Of a stretch of 6,673 bases of DNA, positions 5,430 through 6,673 are shown piece by piece; positions within the stretch are counted from its first letter, which is position 1; every line of letters starts with the position of its first letter. Source of the DNA: Solirubrobacteraceae bacterium (GTDB taxonomy: Bacteria; Actinomycetota; Thermoleophilia; Solirubrobacterales; Solirubrobacteraceae); NCBI GenBank assembly GCA_030149625.1, contig JASLHP010000092.1, positions 1 through 6,673 on the forward strand, given 5' to 3'. The notes beneath the pieces are model-generated. The model had not been told where the DNA came from, did no database searches, and worked only from the letters and a program-made list of their open reading frames with translations. A program made the translations under genes and the position numbers.

Positions 5430-6673
5430 TCAGGGGGCCTGCGCGACGTCCGGCAGCGCGATCGAGGAGTCGAGATCGTCAATCGTGCGCACCGGGCCCT
5501 TGAACGTACGCTTCGCGGAGACCACGAACCAGATCGTGACCGCCGCCATCACGCCGATCGTGACGAGCGGCGCGTAGTTGACGGCCGACCATTCGAAGCC
5601 CGACTTGAAGAACACGCCCGCCGGCGCGAACGGCAGGCAGAAGATCACCACGCAGATCGCCACCCAGCAGAACGCGATCGGGTTCATCCATTTGTACTTG
5701 CTTCCCAGCGTCCACGGGCCCGCTTTGAACTCCGAGCCCATGCGCCAGCGCAGGAACACCGGGATCGTGTAGGCGATGTACAGGCCGATCACGGAGATCG
5801 AAGTGACCGCCAGGAACGCCACGGGCGTGCCCAGCTTGTTCGGGAAGTACGCCGGGAAGGTGATGATCGCGGCAAACACGACGACGAACAGCACCGACCA
5901 CGTGGGCGTCCTGTTCTTGCCCAGGCGCCGCCACAGGTTGTGCCCCGGCACGGCGCCGTCGCGCGAGAACGCGAACGTCATGCGCGATGCGCTCGTGCAG
6001 CAGGCCACGCCACAGAACAGCTGCCCCACGGTCGAGATCAGGATCACCGCCTTCGCCGCCGAGGAGCTGAGCGCGGTCGTGAAGATCGTCAGCGCCGGAT
6101 ACCCCGCCTTGAGGATTTCGCCTTCGTGGCTCTTCTGGATCGCGAACGTGATCGCCAGCAGCACGATCCACCCGATCACGGCTGAGTAGAAGACCGAGCG
6201 CCAGATGCCTTTGGGCGCGGACTCGGCCGCGCTGTGCGTCTCCTCGGAGACGTGCGCCGAGGCGTCGTAGCCGGTGATCGTGTACATCGTCAGCAGGAAG
6301 CCCAGCGGCAGTACGTAGAACCAGTACATGTGACCGCTGAAGCCCGAGACATTGGCGCGATGCCCGAACACGTAGGAGAGGCTCGCGTGGTGGCTCGGCA
6401 CCGCGATCAGGATCACCACGATCACGCCCACGCCGATCACGTGCCACCACACCGAGATGCCGTTGAAGATCGACACGAGGTGGCTCGAGAAGACGTTCGT
6501 GAGCAGGTCGAGCAGGAGAATCGCACCGAACACGGCGAACTCCACGTGGGCCGTGTAGTGGACGTTCGTCCCGGCCGCCGCCTTGACGAAGTCGAAGATG
6601 AAGTGAACGTTGTACAGGCCGAGCAGATACACGAGGAACGTCGCGCTCACGTTCACGACCGACGCCACCACCG
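5430..6673 (-). CDS. APC-superfamily amino acid/amine permease (5' end beyond window edge)
   Basis: The frame is open to the right edge, so the N-terminus is missing; the first visible full codon is a GTG for an internal valine, not a start. About 413 residues are seen, with roughly ten hydrophobic segments (approximately 1-28, 44-62, 72-92, 115-136, 160-180, 205-225, 258-275, 284-305, 332-350 and 367-387 of the visible part). A 12-helix protein of about 510-530 residues is expected, so some 100 residues lie outside. GYDASAHVSEE at 134-144 and the SRMTFAFSRDGAVPG loop at 229-243 are hallmarks of the amino acid/choline (ACT, GabP/Bat1-like) branch of APC transporters. The C-terminus ends in an acidic cytoplasmic tail. 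The protein should import an amino acid, GABA, choline or polyamine-like compound by cation symport. It is the first visible gene of a minus-strand unit with the ALDH and SDR genes, which suggests they process the imported compound. Confidence 0.9.
   Translation of the reverse strand, partial: VVASVVNVSATFLVYLLGLYNVHFIFDFVKAAAGTNVHYTAHVEFAVFGAILLLDLLTNVFSSHLVSIFNGISVWWHVIGVGVIVVILIAVPSHHASLSYVFGHRANVSGFSGHMYWFYVLPLGFLLTMYTITGYDASAHVSEETHSAAESAPKGIWRSVFYSAVIGWIVLLAITFAIQKSHEGEILKAGYPALTIFTTALSSSAAKAVILISTVGQLFCGVACCTSASRMTFAFSRDGAVPGHNLWRRLGKNRTPTWSVLFVVVFAAIITFPAYFPNKLGTPVAFLAVTSISVIGLYIAYTIPVFLRWRMGSEFKAGPWTLGSKYKWMNPIAFCWVAICVVIFCLPFAPAGVFFKSGFEWSAVNYAPLVTIGVMAAVTIWFVVSAKRTFKGPVRTIDDLDSSIALPDVAQAP

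Noticed and set aside
4482..6185. Long plus-strand frame (567 codons) opposite the ALDH and permease genes
   Set aside because: It spans two clear minus-strand genes and the gap between them, is dominated by Arg/Ala/His, and has no recognisable domain; it is a GC-driven shadow frame.
1..6673. CRISPR arrays, tRNA or rRNA genes, insertion sequences, transposases and phage attachment sites
   Set aside because: Read through on both strands; no spaced direct repeats of CRISPR size, no tRNA cloverleaf arms, and no terminal inverted repeats or transposase motifs were seen.

Overview
The window is about 70% G+C and codes densely on both strands. GTG starts, few Shine-Dalgarno sites and the protein families (a YrbE-type permease pair, a GntR regulator, ALDH/SDR/APC catabolic genes) point to a high-GC actinobacterium. 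The wording of several proteins recalls Thermoleophilia/Solirubrobacterales, but that placement is an impression, not a search result. No stretch longer than about 110 bases lacks a gene.

Layout. (1) Positions 1-624, minus strand: the DNA-binding part and most of the C-terminal region of a GntR-family repressor, cut off by the left edge. (2) Positions 625-689: a short divergent control region holding two outward-facing promoters, both placed for leaderless transcripts, and a 24-bp palindrome that includes the -10 box of the rightward promoter. (3) Positions 690-2424, plus strand: two YrbE/MlaE-type ABC lipid-transporter permeases (A-like, then B-like), followed by a strong GC hairpin. The mce substrate-binding genes that normally follow such a pair are not here. 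(4) Positions about 2508-3188, plus strand: a degenerate metallo-beta-lactamase-fold protein containing three tandem 27-bp in-frame repeats. (5) Positions 3205-6673, minus strand and convergent with the previous gene: a likely co-transcribed APC amino-acid/amine permease (5' end beyond the right edge), aldehyde dehydrogenase and SDR oxidoreductase.

How the parts work together (inference). The left half looks like a self-contained regulatory and transport unit: the GntR protein probably binds the palindrome, blocks the yrbE promoter and may also control its own gene. The permease pair would need an MlaF/Mkl-type ATPase and Mce proteins encoded elsewhere. The right half looks like an uptake-and-oxidation cassette for an amine, polyamine or amino alcohol: the permease imports it, the ALDH oxidises a derived aldehyde to the acid, and the SDR carries out a further NAD-linked redox step. 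The most notable points are the repressor/operator/leaderless divergon, the yrbE pair without mce genes, the 27-bp repeat array and a possible AUC start in the metallo-beta-lactamase-like gene.
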